A stretch of DNA of 38,824 bases from an uncultured Prevotellaceae bacterium (GCA_946539475.1 CAMNHM010000010.1:1-38824); one strand, 5' to 3'; counted from the first letter of the stretch, positions 22,316-31,951 are shown. Made by a program: numbers and translations. Notes: generated by a model from the sequence alone, not told the origin.

Positions 22316-23800
22316 TTACTTCACATCCCAGAACACGCGGTCGCTGATGGTACGTGCAGCGGGCGTGTTGGTGTTATACTTTCGCGAATCACTTGAGTAG
22401 GGGACGCTCTTGCACAGTCCGCCATTGCCCTTGAGGTTGCGCACGGGAATCAGCAGGTCGCCAGGCGTGTAGGCAGCAGGGTCAGCCTTCACCTGAGCAG
22501 CCGACAGCTTCGATACGGCGGGTACGTCGGTACGACGCTGCTCGCTCCAGGCCTCCATGTGGTCGCGCATGAAGAGTGCCACCCATTTCTGCATGTAGAT
22601 AAGCTTCAGCTTCTGGTCGTTGCTTCCAGTCCATGCACCTTCGTCTGCGAGGAATCCGGCAGCGCTCTCAGCCATGCCACGATAGGCAAAGTCGCTCGAC
22701 ACGCCAGCCTCGTAGGCAGCCTTGGCAGCAGCCTCGTTGTTGTTGAAGCGCAGCTGTACCTCTGCGATAAGCAGTTGCAGCTCGCTCTGGGTGAAGAAGA
22801 AGATGGGGATGGCGTGCAGCCCGCTGTAGTCGATGCAGCTCACGTCAGCATTCTTCGGCGTGGAGTTGCTCCAGAAGGTATTGTCCTGCTTCGATCCGGG
22901 ATAGAGACCAACATAGGTATTGTCGCTGGTGCGGGGCAGTATGCAGTAGCTGATACGCGGGTCGTTGGTTGCCTTCAGGTATTCCACGAAAGGATAGGAG
23001 GCACAGTGGTTGTTTGCCGAGAGGTTGAAGACGGCATCGTACCACGGGTTGTACTGACCTTCCTGATTGCTGTAGACATCCCATGCCACGTCGCCGCTGA
23101 AGAATTCGTTTGCAGCAACGAGTGCCTTCACCTTGTTGGTATAGTCGGCAGCATTGATGTTTGCATCGATGAAGCGCAGGTACATACGCAGGCGCAGAGC
23201 GTTGGCATAGCCCTTCCACTGGCTGAGGTTCTTGTTCAGCAGTGGGTCTGTCATAGTAATGATGTCGGAGGCGTCGAGGTTGGCCTCGGCATCGTCGAGC
23301 TCTTTCAGCACACCCTCGTAGACTGCCTGTCCCTCGTCGTAGTGAGGCGTGGGGTTGCCGTTGCTCTGGAGTGCCTCCGTGTAGGGAGTCTTATCGGTGT
23401 TGTCGACCAGTAGCTGGAAAGCCTGGGTGCGCAGCACCTGTGCGATGAAGAGGTCGGCTGTGTTAGTCGACTTTTCGGTAACCTCCTTGAGGTCTTGCAG
23501 TGCTCCTGCATACATCACGCGGTAGGGGCGGATGAAGAGGTCGCTGGTCTCCTCGAGGTTCAGCTCAGCCAGGTCGTTGTACTGGTTGGCTTCTGGGCGC
23601 TGGTCGAAGTACTGGACAAAGAATCCAGCGTAGTTGAGCATCTCGTCACCCGTGCATGCAGCGATGGCATTGATGGCTGCGGGGAACTGCAGCGACGGGG
23701 TGATGTCGCCGGCCGAGGGATAGTTCGGGTCGTCGTTGATGTCCATGTCGCAACTGGTGAGCACCAGTCCGGCCAAAGCAAATAACATTATCTTTTTCAT
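22316..23800 (-). CDS. SusD/RagB-family outer-membrane nutrient-binding lipoprotein
   Basis: 494 residues. The lipobox ends at C17 (LVLTSC), then DMDINDDPNYPS. The sequence follows the SusD-like_2 pattern: FPAAINAIAACTGDEMLNYAGFFVQYFDQ, RVMYAGALQDLKEV, LFIAQVLRTQAFQLLVDNTDKTPYTEAL and later IYMQKWVALFMRDHMEAWSEQRRTDVP, the typical C-terminal SusD block. SusD proteins cap the SusC barrel and deliver ligand. TPYTEAL and the overall type are like members thought to import peptides or mixed ligands rather than starch; the ligand cannot be read from sequence. It starts 21 bases after susC. Confidence 0.95.
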   Translation of the reverse strand: MKKIMLFALAGLVLTSCDMDINDDPNYPSAGDITPSLQFPAAINAIAACTGDEMLNYAGFFVQYFDQRPEANQYNDLAELNLEETSDLFIRPYRVMYAGALQDLKEVTEKSTNTADLFIAQVLRTQAFQLLVDNTDKTPYTEALQSNGNPTPHYDEGQAVYEGVLKELDDAEANLDASDIITMTDPLLNKNLSQWKGYANALRLRMYLRFIDANINAADYTNKVKALVAANEFFSGDVAWDVYSNQEGQYNPWYDAVFNLSANNHCASYPFVEYLKATNDPRISYCILPRTSDNTYVGLYPGSKQDNTFWSNSTPKNADVSCIDYSGLHAIPIFFFTQSELQLLIAEVQLRFNNNEAAAKAAYEAGVSSDFAYRGMAESAAGFLADEGAWTGSNDQKLKLIYMQKWVALFMRDHMEAWSEQRRTDVPAVSKLSAAQVKADPAAYTPGDLLIPVRNLKGNGGLCKSVPYSSDSRKYNTNTPAARTISDRVFWDVK

Positions 23801-23821
23801 ATTGTTGTCTCCTTTAGAAGT

Positions 23822-26800
23822 TTAGAATTTAACATTGAGGTTGAAACCGAACTTGCGCGAGCTGGGGTTCGAGCTGTACTCACCGAAGTTACCCTGCAGG
23901 TCGTTACCGAAGGAAGAGGTTTCAGGATCAACGAAGGTGTTGCTACCAGGAGTCCAGACAAACAGGTTGTTGCCGAAGAACGAGAGGCGCAGGCCCTGTA
24001 CGAACGTGCCCTTGAACCACTTGCTCGGCATGTCCCAGTTGAGGACGACCTGACGCAGCTTGACGTAGCTCTTGTCGATGAGTGCGAAGGATTCCATCTC
24101 CGTAGCACCATTGTCCCAGTAGTTATAGAGAGATGTGCCTAAGAGGGGAATGTCGTTCTCCACATATTGTCCGTCAGCCACCTCGATGACTGAGTTGGGC
24201 ACCACGAAGGGGTTACGGTCGTTGTAGGCCGTCTGGATGGCATTACCTGTGAAGTACTCGATGTCCTTGGTACGCGAGTACATCAGACCGCCCTTACGTA
24301 CGTCGATGTCGGCAGAGAGCGAGATGCCCTTGTAGGTGAATGTGGTGTTGAAGCCCATCTGGTATTTGTTGTTCATCGTACCGACTTCGACGGCCTCGTC
24401 ACTATTCTGCGGAAGACCGGTTGCATCGACGACGATCTGACCCTTATCGTTGGTCTTTGCCACGTGTGCACGCCATACGCCGAGCTCGCGGCCTTCGATG
24501 GCATAGAGGCCAACACCGCCGCCGAGTCCGTAGATAAGTGCTTCGTTACCCAGTTCGTCGGGCATGTCGATGACCTTGTTGTAGTTCTTGGTGAAGTTCC
24601 AAGAGATATCCCACTTGAAGTCCTTGACCTTAATGGGCGTTACGCTGACCAAGAGCTCAACACCACGGTTGCGCACCTTACCCATGTTGATGTTCTGTGC
24701 GGTGTAGCCCGTAGCGGCATCCATCGACAGGCGCGTAATCTGCTTGTCAGTATTACGGTTGTAGTAGGTGACGTCGAACGACAGGCGATTCTGCAGGAAG
24801 GCCATGTTCAGACCGATTTCAGCCTCCGTCGTCATCTCAGGACTCAGCGTCGAGCTTCCCAGCACGTTGCCGGCGGTATAGGCATTGGTACCAGTCTTCG
24901 AGAACGGGAAGTTGGAGTTGCCCCAGTAGCTCGACGAGGTGCCTGCCTGTCCGTATACTGAATTGGTGTAGTAGACGGGGGCGTCGTTACCAGTCTTACC
25001 AAATGCGGCGCGAACCTTTCCGAAGGAGATGATGTCCTTCATTTCCTGCGACAGCATTTCAGTGAAGATCCAGCTGATGGTAGCGCCGGGATAGAAGTAC
25101 GAGCGGTTGTCCTTCGGCAGTGTCGACGACCAGTCGTTACGTGCCGTGAGCGTCAGGTACAGCATGTTGTCCCATCCGAACTCAGCCTGTGCATAGGCAC
25201 CCAGCGTGCGCAGCTTCGACTCGCTCTGCGATGTAGAGGGAATCTCGCTCGAGTTTGAAAGGTTGAAGAAGGTGGGGATGGTGAGGTTCGTTACGCTGCC
25301 ATAGACTGACGACGAGCGATACTCGCGACCGTTCAAACCTGCAATAGCGTTGACGTCGAGTTTTCCGAACTGCTGTGTGTAGGTGAGCAGCAGGTCGTTC
25401 TCAATCTGGCGGCGACGGATGGTCTGCTGCGAGGTGACACCCGTCATCGAAGAGAGCTGATCGGCATAGTTCGGCGTGTTAGGATACATGGCTGCATAGT
25501 TGGGCTGACCCGTGTTGCGGTGGCCCGTCGAGGTGTCGAGACCAATACGGTAGGTCAGGCGGAAGTGCTGCAGGAAGTCGTAGTCCAGCTGGAACTTTCC
25601 ATAGAGTCGCTCGCTCTCGTAGCGGTTCTCATAGTCGTTCAGGATCTGGTAGGGGTTCACGATGCCGTAAGGCGTGTAGTAGTAGCCCGGGGTGTTGAAG
25701 ATGTTGGTGAGATCCTTGCAGTCGGCAATGGCGATGTCGCGCGGCGTCTGCATGACGGCGTTGTACATCGAGTGAGCTTGCTGTCCACCGCTGACGTACG
25801 AGTTCTTCTGCCAGGCGTAGTTCATCGATGTGCTGAAGGTGACGTTGCCCGTCCTGTGGCTTCCGCGAGCCGAGAAGGTGTACTTGTCGTAGCTGTCCTT
25901 CGACGTGGGGATGATACCGTCGTCGCTGATCTGCGAGAACGAGACGAAGTAGTTCGACTTGTCAGTAGCACCGTTGAACGACAGGCTGTTCGAGTAGCGG
26001 AAGCCCGTGTCGAAGAAGTCCTTGATATTGTTCTCGATGGGCACGTACGTCTTGATTTGCTGCGTGCCGTTGTATTCACGACCATAGCGCAGCGTTGAGC
26101 CGTCAAACTTCGGACCCCATGAGCCGTTCTCGATGTCAGTCTTGTCGCCATCCCAGCCCATACCGAAATCGTTCTGCATCTGAGGCAGGCGCATCACCTG
26201 CTCCCACTGCAGACCGCCGTTATACTCGATACCGACAGCCTTGTTGTCCTGCTGCTTACCGCTCTTGGTCGTGATGACAATCACACCGTTAGCGGCACGC
26301 GAGCCGTAGAGGGCCGTAGCGGCAGCACCCTTCAGGATGGTCATCGACTCAACGTCGTCGGGGTTGATGGCGTTGGCACCGTTACCGAAGTCGTAGGTGG
26401 CATCGAGACCGTCACTCGTGATGGCATTGTTCAGCATAGGAACACCGTCGACGACATACAGCGGCTGGTTTGAGCTCGACAGCGAGCTGAAGCCGCGGAT
26501 GATGACAGAGTTCGAAGCACCGGGGTCGGCGGCACCACTGCTGATCTGCACACCGGCAACCTTACCGGCAAGGCTCGACATGACATCAGCCGTGCGGGCC
26601 TCGGCAATCTTGTCACCGTCGACAGCGGTGGCTGAGAAGCCCAGCGCCTTGGACTGACGCTTGATACCCATAGCCGTGACGACGACCTCGTCGAGGGCGT
26701 TGGCGTCAAGGCCTAGACGCACCACCATGCCGTCGTAAGCGTGGACGGCCTGTGTCTGCATACCAATGTAGGTAACGCGAATCTGCTTCTTCCCTTCAGG

Positions 26801-26992
26801 AAGGGTCAGCGAGAACTTACCTGCACCGTTTGTCGCAGTACCGATATTGGTGCCTACAACAAGGACGGACGCGCCAACGACCGGCTCACCGTCTTCCTGA
26901 GACACTACGGTACCATTGACTCTCGTCTGTGCCATCGCTCCCCCTACGAACAGGAAGAGCACAGCCAGCATTGTCATGATTCTTTTTTCCAT
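23822..26992 (-). CDS. SusC/RagA-family TonB-dependent outer-membrane transporter
   Basis: 1056 residues. Signal peptide to about MAQ22, then a CarboxypepD_reg-like N-terminal domain (about 24-95), a TonB-box region ALDEVVVTAMG (99-109), the plug with LAGKVAGVQI, VIIRGFSS, PLYVVDGVPM and GSRAANGVIVITTKSG, and a 22-strand barrel ending FGFNLNVKF with a terminal aromatic. All are hallmarks of the SusC family. It imports the ligand held by SusD using TonB energy. First gene of a four-gene operon with its own -33/-7 promoter and a leader of about 170 bases (26993-27163), which is AT-rich and shows no recognised riboswitch. No sigma/anti-sigma or hybrid two-component regulator is adjacent. Confidence 0.97.
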   Translation of the reverse strand: MEKRIMTMLAVLFLFVGGAMAQTRVNGTVVSQEDGEPVVGASVLVVGTNIGTATNGAGKFSLTLPEGKKQIRVTYIGMQTQAVHAYDGMVVRLGLDANALDEVVVTAMGIKRQSKALGFSATAVDGDKIAEARTADVMSSLAGKVAGVQISSGAADPGASNSVIIRGFSSLSSSNQPLYVVDGVPMLNNAITSDGLDATYDFGNGANAINPDDVESMTILKGAAATALYGSRAANGVIVITTKSGKQQDNKAVGIEYNGGLQWEQVMRLPQMQNDFGMGWDGDKTDIENGSWGPKFDGSTLRYGREYNGTQQIKTYVPIENNIKDFFDTGFRYSNSLSFNGATDKSNYFVSFSQISDDGIIPTSKDSYDKYTFSARGSHRTGNVTFSTSMNYAWQKNSYVSGGQQAHSMYNAVMQTPRDIAIADCKDLTNIFNTPGYYYTPYGIVNPYQILNDYENRYESERLYGKFQLDYDFLQHFRLTYRIGLDTSTGHRNTGQPNYAAMYPNTPNYADQLSSMTGVTSQQTIRRRQIENDLLLTYTQQFGKLDVNAIAGLNGREYRSSSVYGSVTNLTIPTFFNLSNSSEIPSTSQSESKLRTLGAYAQAEFGWDNMLYLTLTARNDWSSTLPKDNRSYFYPGATISWIFTEMLSQEMKDIISFGKVRAAFGKTGNDAPVYYTNSVYGQAGTSSSYWGNSNFPFSKTGTNAYTAGNVLGSSTLSPEMTTEAEIGLNMAFLQNRLSFDVTYYNRNTDKQITRLSMDAATGYTAQNINMGKVRNRGVELLVSVTPIKVKDFKWDISWNFTKNYNKVIDMPDELGNEALIYGLGGGVGLYAIEGRELGVWRAHVAKTNDKGQIVVDATGLPQNSDEAVEVGTMNNKYQMGFNTTFTYKGISLSADIDVRKGGLMYSRTKDIEYFTGNAIQTAYNDRNPFVVPNSVIEVADGQYVENDIPLLGTSLYNYWDNGATEMESFALIDKSYVKLRQVVLNWDMPSKWFKGTFVQGLRLSFFGNNLFVWTPGSNTFVDPETSSFGNDLQGNFGEYSSNPSSRKFGFNLNVKF

Positions 26993-27170
26993 AAATCTCT
27001 CTCGTTTTTTGTTTGATAATTAAAGTTATTATTTCTTTTTGTCTCCTTTATAAAATATTGTACGTGTACATTATTATATTGCGTTGCCAATTGTGTTCCC
27101 CATCAGCTGTCCCACGCCTCGGGAGCCGCTTTCCTCTCTGTTGCCAGGAATGGGGAAATGTTACAGTTTG

Positions 27171-27202
27171 CAAAAATAAACAATTATTTTTAAAACTCCA
27201 AA
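27171..27202 (-). promoter_or_regulatory. Promoter of the SusCD operon
   Basis: On the minus strand TTTG (27202-27199) and TATTTTTG (27178-27171) are exactly 20 bases apart. Transcription should begin near 27163, giving a leader of about 170 bases before the susC ATG at 26992. Confidence 0.75.
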
Positions 27203-27307
27203 TATTTCATACAAAAAAGTGGCATTTTGTTGCAATTTGTTGACTATATGACCGATTTTTGTATGTTTTTGTAACGTGTAGGTGGTCTGTTTGTGTATGG
27301 TCTATGC

Positions 27308-27433
27308 CCGTGGCCGACGGAGGTGACGTCCGTGGCTGACGGACGAAGCGCCCGTGGCTGACGGACAGTGTTGTCCGTGACTGACGGACGAAGTGCTCGT
27401 GGCTGACGGGCGAAGTGCTCGTGGCTGACGGGC
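27308..27433. repeat. Array of six short hairpins with 22-23 base period upstream of the SusC promoter
   Basis: Six units start at 27308, 27330, 27352, 27375, 27397 and 27419 (steps 22, 22, 23, 22, 22). Each holds CCGT or TCGT, a five-base loop GGCTG (GGCCG in unit 1, GACTG in unit 4) and ACGG. In units 2 and 4 the stem extends to GTCCGT/ACGGAC; in 5 and 6 it is GCTCGT/ACGGGC, which keeps pairing through a T-A to C-G change and a wobble pair. It lies between the M23 peptidase terminator and the SusC -33 element. The 523-base gap 26993-27515 otherwise holds the SusC leader, promoter and terminator; reading frames across the array have no start signals and are not called. Confidence 0.9.
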
Positions 27434-27457
27434 GACACCGTGAGGTAAGGGTGCGGG

Positions 27458-27494
27458 AAAAAACAATGCAGGGCACCCAAATGGATGCCCTGCA
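27458..27494 (-). terminator. Intrinsic terminator of the M23/LysM gene
   Basis: TGCAGGGCA (27467-27475) pairs perfectly with TGCCCTGCA (27486-27494) around a 10-base loop. On the minus strand this is followed by TTG and a six-T tract (27463-27458). It lies 22 bases after the peptidase stop codon. Confidence 0.9.
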
Positions 27495-27515
27495 TAAGAC
27501 GGGGGTATATCAATC

Positions 27516-28490
27516 TTAGTTGTACTTCAGAATCTGACCAGGCTTCAGCACTGTCCTCTGCGTGATGCGGTTCAGGCGGCAGATAGCGTCGACCGTCGTA
27601 CCATGCTTGCGTGCGATGCCGTAGAGCGTCTCTCCGCGCTGCACCTTGTGGTAGCTCGTCGACTGCTGGCGCTGCGTGCGGGTGGTAGTGGTGCGCTTGG
27701 CTTGCGGCTGCTGGCGTGACTTCTGCTGGGCCAGGGCTGCGTAGTTGGTGTCGTCCTCGCCACCCTTGCCACCTACGCCGCGCAGGCGGGTTGCTACGAT
27801 CGACTCCTGGTTGTAGGTAGCCTTGCGGAACATGTAGTAGTCGCCGACCACATCCTGGTTGAAGAAGTCGAACATCAGGGCGGGGTTCAGGGCAGTGCCG
27901 CAGAGGCGGGTCTCGAAGTGCAGGTGCGAGCCGGTGCTGCGACCTGTGCTGCCTCCCAGTCCGATGGGCTGTCCGGCGCGAACGTCCTGATTTTCAGCCA
28001 CCAGCTGCTTCGACATGTGTCCGTAGATGGTCTCCAGTCCGTTGTCATGACGGATGACGACGTATTTGCCGTATCCCTTTGCTTCGTATCGCACGATGCG
28101 TACCTTACCATTAAAGGCAGCGTAGATAGTGTCGCCCGTATTGAGCTTGATGTCGAGGCCCTTGTGCTGGCGTCCCCAGCGGGCTCCGAAGTTCGAGGTG
28201 ATCACCGTGCTGGGGCTTGGCATGGCGAAGCCGCGCAGGTCGATGAGGAATGAGTCGGGTAGGGCGGTCTGACGATGGGCATAGATATTGTTCCAGTCGT
28301 CGTAGAGCTGGGCAGCGGGCGACTGCGAGGCCACCTCCTGCTCGAGCATTTGATTCAGTTGGATAGAGTCGACAGCGCGCATTTTACGGTCGATAGGGGC
28401 CTGGTTGGCCAGAAGGTCTTGTGCCGCTGCGGGCATCACTGCCGTCAGCGACAGAGCGAAGAGTGCAATTTTCTTAATGTTCCTGAGCAT
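27516..28490 (-). CDS. Secreted M23 peptidase with C-terminal LysM domain
   Basis: 324 residues. A signal peptide (hydrophobic 6-23, cleavage near AAA-QD) leads to a lysostaphin-type metallopeptidase. Zinc ligands H109 and D113 (HKGLD) and the HxH motif H189/H191 (GSHLHFE) are present, with H158 (YGHMS) completing the site, so it is predicted active against peptidoglycan cross-links. A Gln/Arg/Thr-rich linker (about 245-278) precedes a LysM domain (about 280-323: YHKVQRGETLYGIARKHGTTVDAICRLN, to KPGQILKY) that binds glycan strands. It is a single-gene unit with its own terminator, divergent from the phosphatase/GH92 gene. It may be a division or envelope-remodelling enzyme. Confidence 0.94.
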   Translation of the reverse strand: MLRNIKKIALFALSLTAVMPAAAQDLLANQAPIDRKMRAVDSIQLNQMLEQEVASQSPAAQLYDDWNNIYAHRQTALPDSFLIDLRGFAMPSPSTVITSNFGARWGRQHKGLDIKLNTGDTIYAAFNGKVRIVRYEAKGYGKYVVIRHDNGLETIYGHMSKQLVAENQDVRAGQPIGLGGSTGRSTGSHLHFETRLCGTALNPALMFDFFNQDVVGDYYMFRKATYNQESIVATRLRGVGGKGGEDDTNYAALAQQKSRQQPQAKRTTTTRTQRQQSTSYHKVQRGETLYGIARKHGTTVDAICRLNRITQRTVLKPGQILKYN

Positions 28491-28556
28491 GTCCGTTCTT
28501 TTATGTTATGTTATTATTCTCGTCGTCAATTGTACTTCAAAAGCAGAAATACGGTG

Positions 28557-28564
28557 CAAAGTTA
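28557..28564 (-). promoter_or_regulatory. -7 box of the M23/LysM gene
   Basis: TAACTTTG on the minus strand; a partial CTTG lies 22 bases upstream (28590-28587). The leader would be about 60 bases. It is divergent from the promoter at 28626-28657. Confidence 0.5.
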
Positions 28565-28625
28565 CAAAAAAAAGTGCTACTGTGGGCAAGAAGAGCCGTT
28601 TTTTTGCGTACTTTTAACATTAGTT

Positions 28626-28657
28626 TTTGCAAATGTGCAGGAAAGTTTGTATCTTTG
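28626..28657 (+). promoter_or_regulatory. Promoter of the phosphatase/GH92 gene
   Basis: TTTG (28626-28629), 20 bases, TATCTTTG (28650-28657): a full consensus match. The leader to the ATG at 28682 is about 18 bases. Confidence 0.75.
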
Positions 28658-28681
28658 TGCCCATAAATCGAGAAACATTCA

Positions 28682-31600
28682 ATGAGAATCAGACTACTGA
28701 CCATACTGCTTTGCGCCTGTGTCTCGACACTTGGCCAATCCTTCTCGCCTGAGCGTACAGGCGGTGTCTACTATGCCTACCCCGTGACTGAGGCTCAGCG
28801 CGTGGAAATCCCCGATGGATTCGACGTTTTTTACATCTCCCACTATGGTCGCCATGGCTCTCGCTGGCTGCCCAGCCAGGAGCGTTACTACTGGGTGATG
28901 TCGCGCTTTGCCGACGACTATAAGCTGACCCCCTTAGGCCGCAATGTCAAGAAGCGCCTGTCGAAGGTGTATAAGAATGCCTTTGGACATGCTGGGCAGC
29001 TGACGACATTGGGAAAGGCGCAACACAAAGGGCTGGCGCGCCGCATGGCAGCTAACTATCCCGAGGTGTTCAGCCAAGGGGCAGAGGTCACTGCCCGCTC
29101 GAGCACGTCGCCCCGTTGCCGTGCCTCGATGCTGGCCTTCCTCTCAGAGCTGCCCGTGAAAGACGTCGAGGGACAGACGGAGGAGACTTTTATGCGATAC
29201 ATCAACTATGAGTCGCCAGAGCAACAGGCACTTACAGCCCGTACACGGCGACAGCCGGCCATCTCGCCCGAGCGCTTCGTTGCGTCGCTGTTCACCAGGC
29301 CGAGTGCCGTCGAGGATCACCAGAAGTTGCTCAGCGAGCTGCACACCATTGCTAGCGACATGCAGGACATTCCGTTCAGTGTAGACCTTTGGGACCTCTT
29401 CACTGAGGAGGAGATGCTGGCTGTTCATGATGCCAACAACGAGCGGATGACAATCTGCAATGGCGATACGGCCGTGAACGACGGCATCCCGGCCCGTTCG
29501 AGCATCCCTCTCTGGGAGAATATCGAGCAAGAGGCCAACGACATCATCGGCCGCGGAGCCCACGGAGCGTCGCTCCGCTTTGGTCACGACACGGCCCTCT
29601 ACCGTCTGCTGACACTCCTCCGGCTGGAGCTTCCCGGCAAGGGGATGGAAGACATCGTCCCGATGGCTGCCAACCTGCAGATGGTCTTCTGCCGAAACGG
29701 GCAGGGTGAAGTCTTGGTGAAGTTCCTGTTGAACGAAAAAGTGCAAAAGATGCCGATTCCATCGGCGATCGCCGGATGCTATCGATGGGACGACGTGCAG
29801 CGATTCGTCCACGATCGTATCCATCGGCTCGAGCATCTTCGGCAGCTTATCGCCCTCAACACGATGGTGGGTACTGCAGCTGCCAATACCAAGACGGCCG
29901 GCATGTTCGGCAAGGGGTCGGAGGAGCATGGTCAGACGCTGCCCGCTGTCCTGGTGCCCAACGGTCAGACCTTTTGGACGCCGCAGACGCGCGACAGCGA
30001 GCAGAAGTGCGTGGCACCTTATTATTATGCCGACACACTCTTCCAAGGCATCCGCGCCAGCCACTGGCTCGTCGGCGGCTGCACCCAGGACTATGGTTCG
30101 TTCACCGTGTCGCCCTTCACTCGTCCGCAAGCTGCCGACACGCTGGTCTCCACTTGCTTCAGCCACTCCGACGAGGTGTCCCACCCCCATTACTATGCCG
30201 TCACCATGCCCGACGAGCAGCTGCGGCTGGAGATGACTGCCCTGAGCCATAGCGCCATCTTGCGACTGACGCCGCTAGCCGACGGGCCTGTCCGCCTTCT
30301 GCTGCGGGCCAATAGCGATGAGGGCGAAGGGCGCATGGTGCTCGATGCCACGCGCCAACTGGTCTATGGCTCCAATCCCGTCCACCGCATCTATCAGGGA
30401 TGGGGCGAGCGGGCAGGCTTCAGTGGTCATCTCGTGGTGCAGTATGCCGACCGCCTGGTGTCTAGCCGCAAGACTAGTCAGGGCATTGAGCTGTCCTTCG
30501 ACGGCGTCCGTCAGCAGCCCATCATCCTCAGGATGGCCACATCGTTTACAAGCCGCCAGGGGGCTGAGGCCAACTTGCGGGCCGAGGCACAGTGTACTTT
30601 TGAGGAGATGAGGCAACAGGCGGTGGATCGGTGGATTGAGCGATTCCATAGTATCGATATCGTCGATGCCGACACCGCTCGCGTCGACCAGTTCTATGGT
30701 GCCCTCTACCGCTCGTCGTTCCTCCCTCGCGAGATGAGCGACGTCGACGGCAGCTACCCCCGCTTTGCTGACGGAACTACGATGAAATCGGCAAAAATTG
30801 GGGCAAAGCGCTATGGCGACTTCTCCATGTGGGACACCTATCGCGCCTTGCATCCGTTGCTCAATATCATCGCTCCTGAGGCGTCCGGACAGATGATGCA
30901 GTCGCTGGTCGAGATGTACGACGAAGGCGGTTGGCTGCCCATCTTCCCCTGTTGGAACTCTTATACGGCAGCCATGATTGGCGACCACTGCTCCTCGGTG
31001 CTTGCCGATGCCTACGTAAAAGGCATTCGCGGCTTCGATGCCGAGAAAGCCTATGCAGGCATGCGGCGCAATGCCTTCGAGCAGCCTGCCACCTTCGAGG
31101 AATACCAGAACGGCATGGGCCGCAGGGCGCTGAAGAGCTATCTGAAGTATGGCTATATCCCCTTGGAGGACAGCGTGAAGGAGGCGTTCCACACGCAGGA
31201 GCAGTCCTCGCGAACGCTTGAGTACGCCTATGACGACTTCTGCGTGGCTCAGCTGGCCAAGGCCTTGGGCAAGGACGACGACTACCGTCAGCTGATGAGC
31301 CGCAGCGAAAACTGGCGCAACGTCATCAACCCCTCTACAGGTTATGCCGACGGACGCCATTCCAACGGCCGTTGGGAGGGAAATCTGGACCTCGTCCACC
31401 GTAAGCCCTATATCACCGAGGGCGCTACGTGCCACTACACTTGGTACGTGCCTCAGAATGTGGATGGGTTGATGGACGTCATGGGCGGACGTGAGACATT
31501 CACCAAGCGCCTCGACGAGATGTTCTCCACCGGTCGCTACTGGCACGGCAACGAGCCCTGCCATCAGGTGGTGTGGCTCTACTCCCTGGCTGGCTATCCG

Positions 31601-31927
31601 GGGAAGACGCAGCAGCAGGTGAGGCGCATCTTGGAGACTGAATACAACGATACCCCCGGCGGTCTGTCGGGCAACGACGATGCTGGTCAGATGTCGGCCT
31701 GGCAGGTGTTCGCCTGCCTGGGCTTCTATCCCGTGTGCCCCGCCACGCCCCAATATGTTGTGGGCGGTGCTCAGTTTGAGCAGGTCACCATCAACCAGCC
31801 TGGGGCGAAGCCGTTCGTCATCCGCCGCTCGGCTGACGGGCGGCGCCTGCTCAACGGCCAGCCGATGCTTCAGCCTTTGCTCAATCATGTCGACATCGTG
31901 CAGGGCGGAGAACTCTTTCTGCCCTAA
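28682..31927 (+). CDS. Secreted chimera: histidine acid phosphatase (phytase-like) + GH92 alpha-mannosidase
   Basis: 1081 residues. Signal peptide to about GQS20. Residues about 21-395 form a histidine acid phosphatase domain: R57-H58-G-S-R61 carries the phosphate-accepting histidine, and H302-D303 ([12 protein letters not shown]) the proton donor region, as in MINPP/phytase-like members. Residues about 398-1070 are GH92, starting [18 protein letters not shown]. It has E847 in TLEYAYDD and the acidic pair D999-D1000 in SGNDDAG, matching the general acid and base of characterised calcium-dependent GH92 mannosidases, plus the [11 protein letters not shown] block. Both halves look complete. The segment [11 protein letters not shown] lies where linkage preference is set in known GH92s, but I cannot assign a linkage. 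There is no secretion tail of the YDLQGRP type; it ends GGELFLP. Likely periplasmic or surface. It is a single-gene unit. Confidence 0.9.
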   Translation: MRIRLLTILLCACVSTLGQSFSPERTGGVYYAYPVTEAQRVEIPDGFDVFYISHYGRHGSRWLPSQERYYWVMSRFADDYKLTPLGRNVKKRLSKVYKNAFGHAGQLTTLGKAQHKGLARRMAANYPEVFSQGAEVTARSSTSPRCRASMLAFLSELPVKDVEGQTEETFMRYINYESPEQQALTARTRRQPAISPERFVASLFTRPSAVEDHQKLLSELHTIASDMQDIPFSVDLWDLFTEEEMLAVHDANNERMTICNGDTAVNDGIPARSSIPLWENIEQEANDIIGRGAHGASLRFGHDTALYRLLTLLRLELPGKGMEDIVPMAANLQMVFCRNGQGEVLVKFLLNEKVQKMPIPSAIAGCYRWDDVQRFVHDRIHRLEHLRQLIALNTMVGTAAANTKTAGMFGKGSEEHGQTLPAVLVPNGQTFWTPQTRDSEQKCVAPYYYADTLFQGIRASHWLVGGCTQDYGSFTVSPFTRPQAADTLVSTCFSHSDEVSHPHYYAVTMPDEQLRLEMTALSHSAILRLTPLADGPVRLLLRANSDEGEGRMVLDATRQLVYGSNPVHRIYQGWGERAGFSGHLVVQYADRLVSSRKTSQGIELSFDGVRQQPIILRMATSFTSRQGAEANLRAEAQCTFEEMRQQAVDRWIERFHSIDIVDADTARVDQFYGALYRSSFLPREMSDVDGSYPRFADGTTMKSAKIGAKRYGDFSMWDTYRALHPLLNIIAPEASGQMMQSLVEMYDEGGWLPIFPCWNSYTAAMIGDHCSSVLADAYVKGIRGFDAEKAYAGMRRNAFEQPATFEEYQNGMGRRALKSYLKYGYIPLEDSVKEAFHTQEQSSRTLEYAYDDFCVAQLAKALGKDDDYRQLMSRSENWRNVINPSTGYADGRHSNGRWEGNLDLVHRKPYITEGATCHYTWYVPQNVDGLMDVMGGRETFTKRLDEMFSTGRYWHGNEPCHQVVWLYSLAGYPGKTQQQVRRILETEYNDTPGGLSGNDDAGQMSAWQVFACLGFYPVCPATPQYVVGGAQFEQVTINQPGAKPFVIRRSADGRRLLNGQPMLQPLLNHVDIVQGGELFLP

Positions 31928-31951
31928 ATTGCTAAAAAGAGGTGAACACTC

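Noticed and set aside
27308..27433. CRISPR array
   Set aside because: The units repeat with a 22-23 base period and no unique spacers between them, and no cas gene is in the window.
27207..27513. Open frames across the hairpin array giving repetitive SH-x-RFVRQPRT-like peptides
   Set aside because: The peptide repeats follow from the DNA repeat; there is no promoter or credible start, and the frames run through the terminator.
21021..31927. A single polysaccharide utilisation locus joining SusCD with the GH92 chimera
   Set aside because: They are on opposite strands with an M23 peptidase and its terminator between them, and the SusCD type resembles a peptide importer; kept only as a weak possibility.
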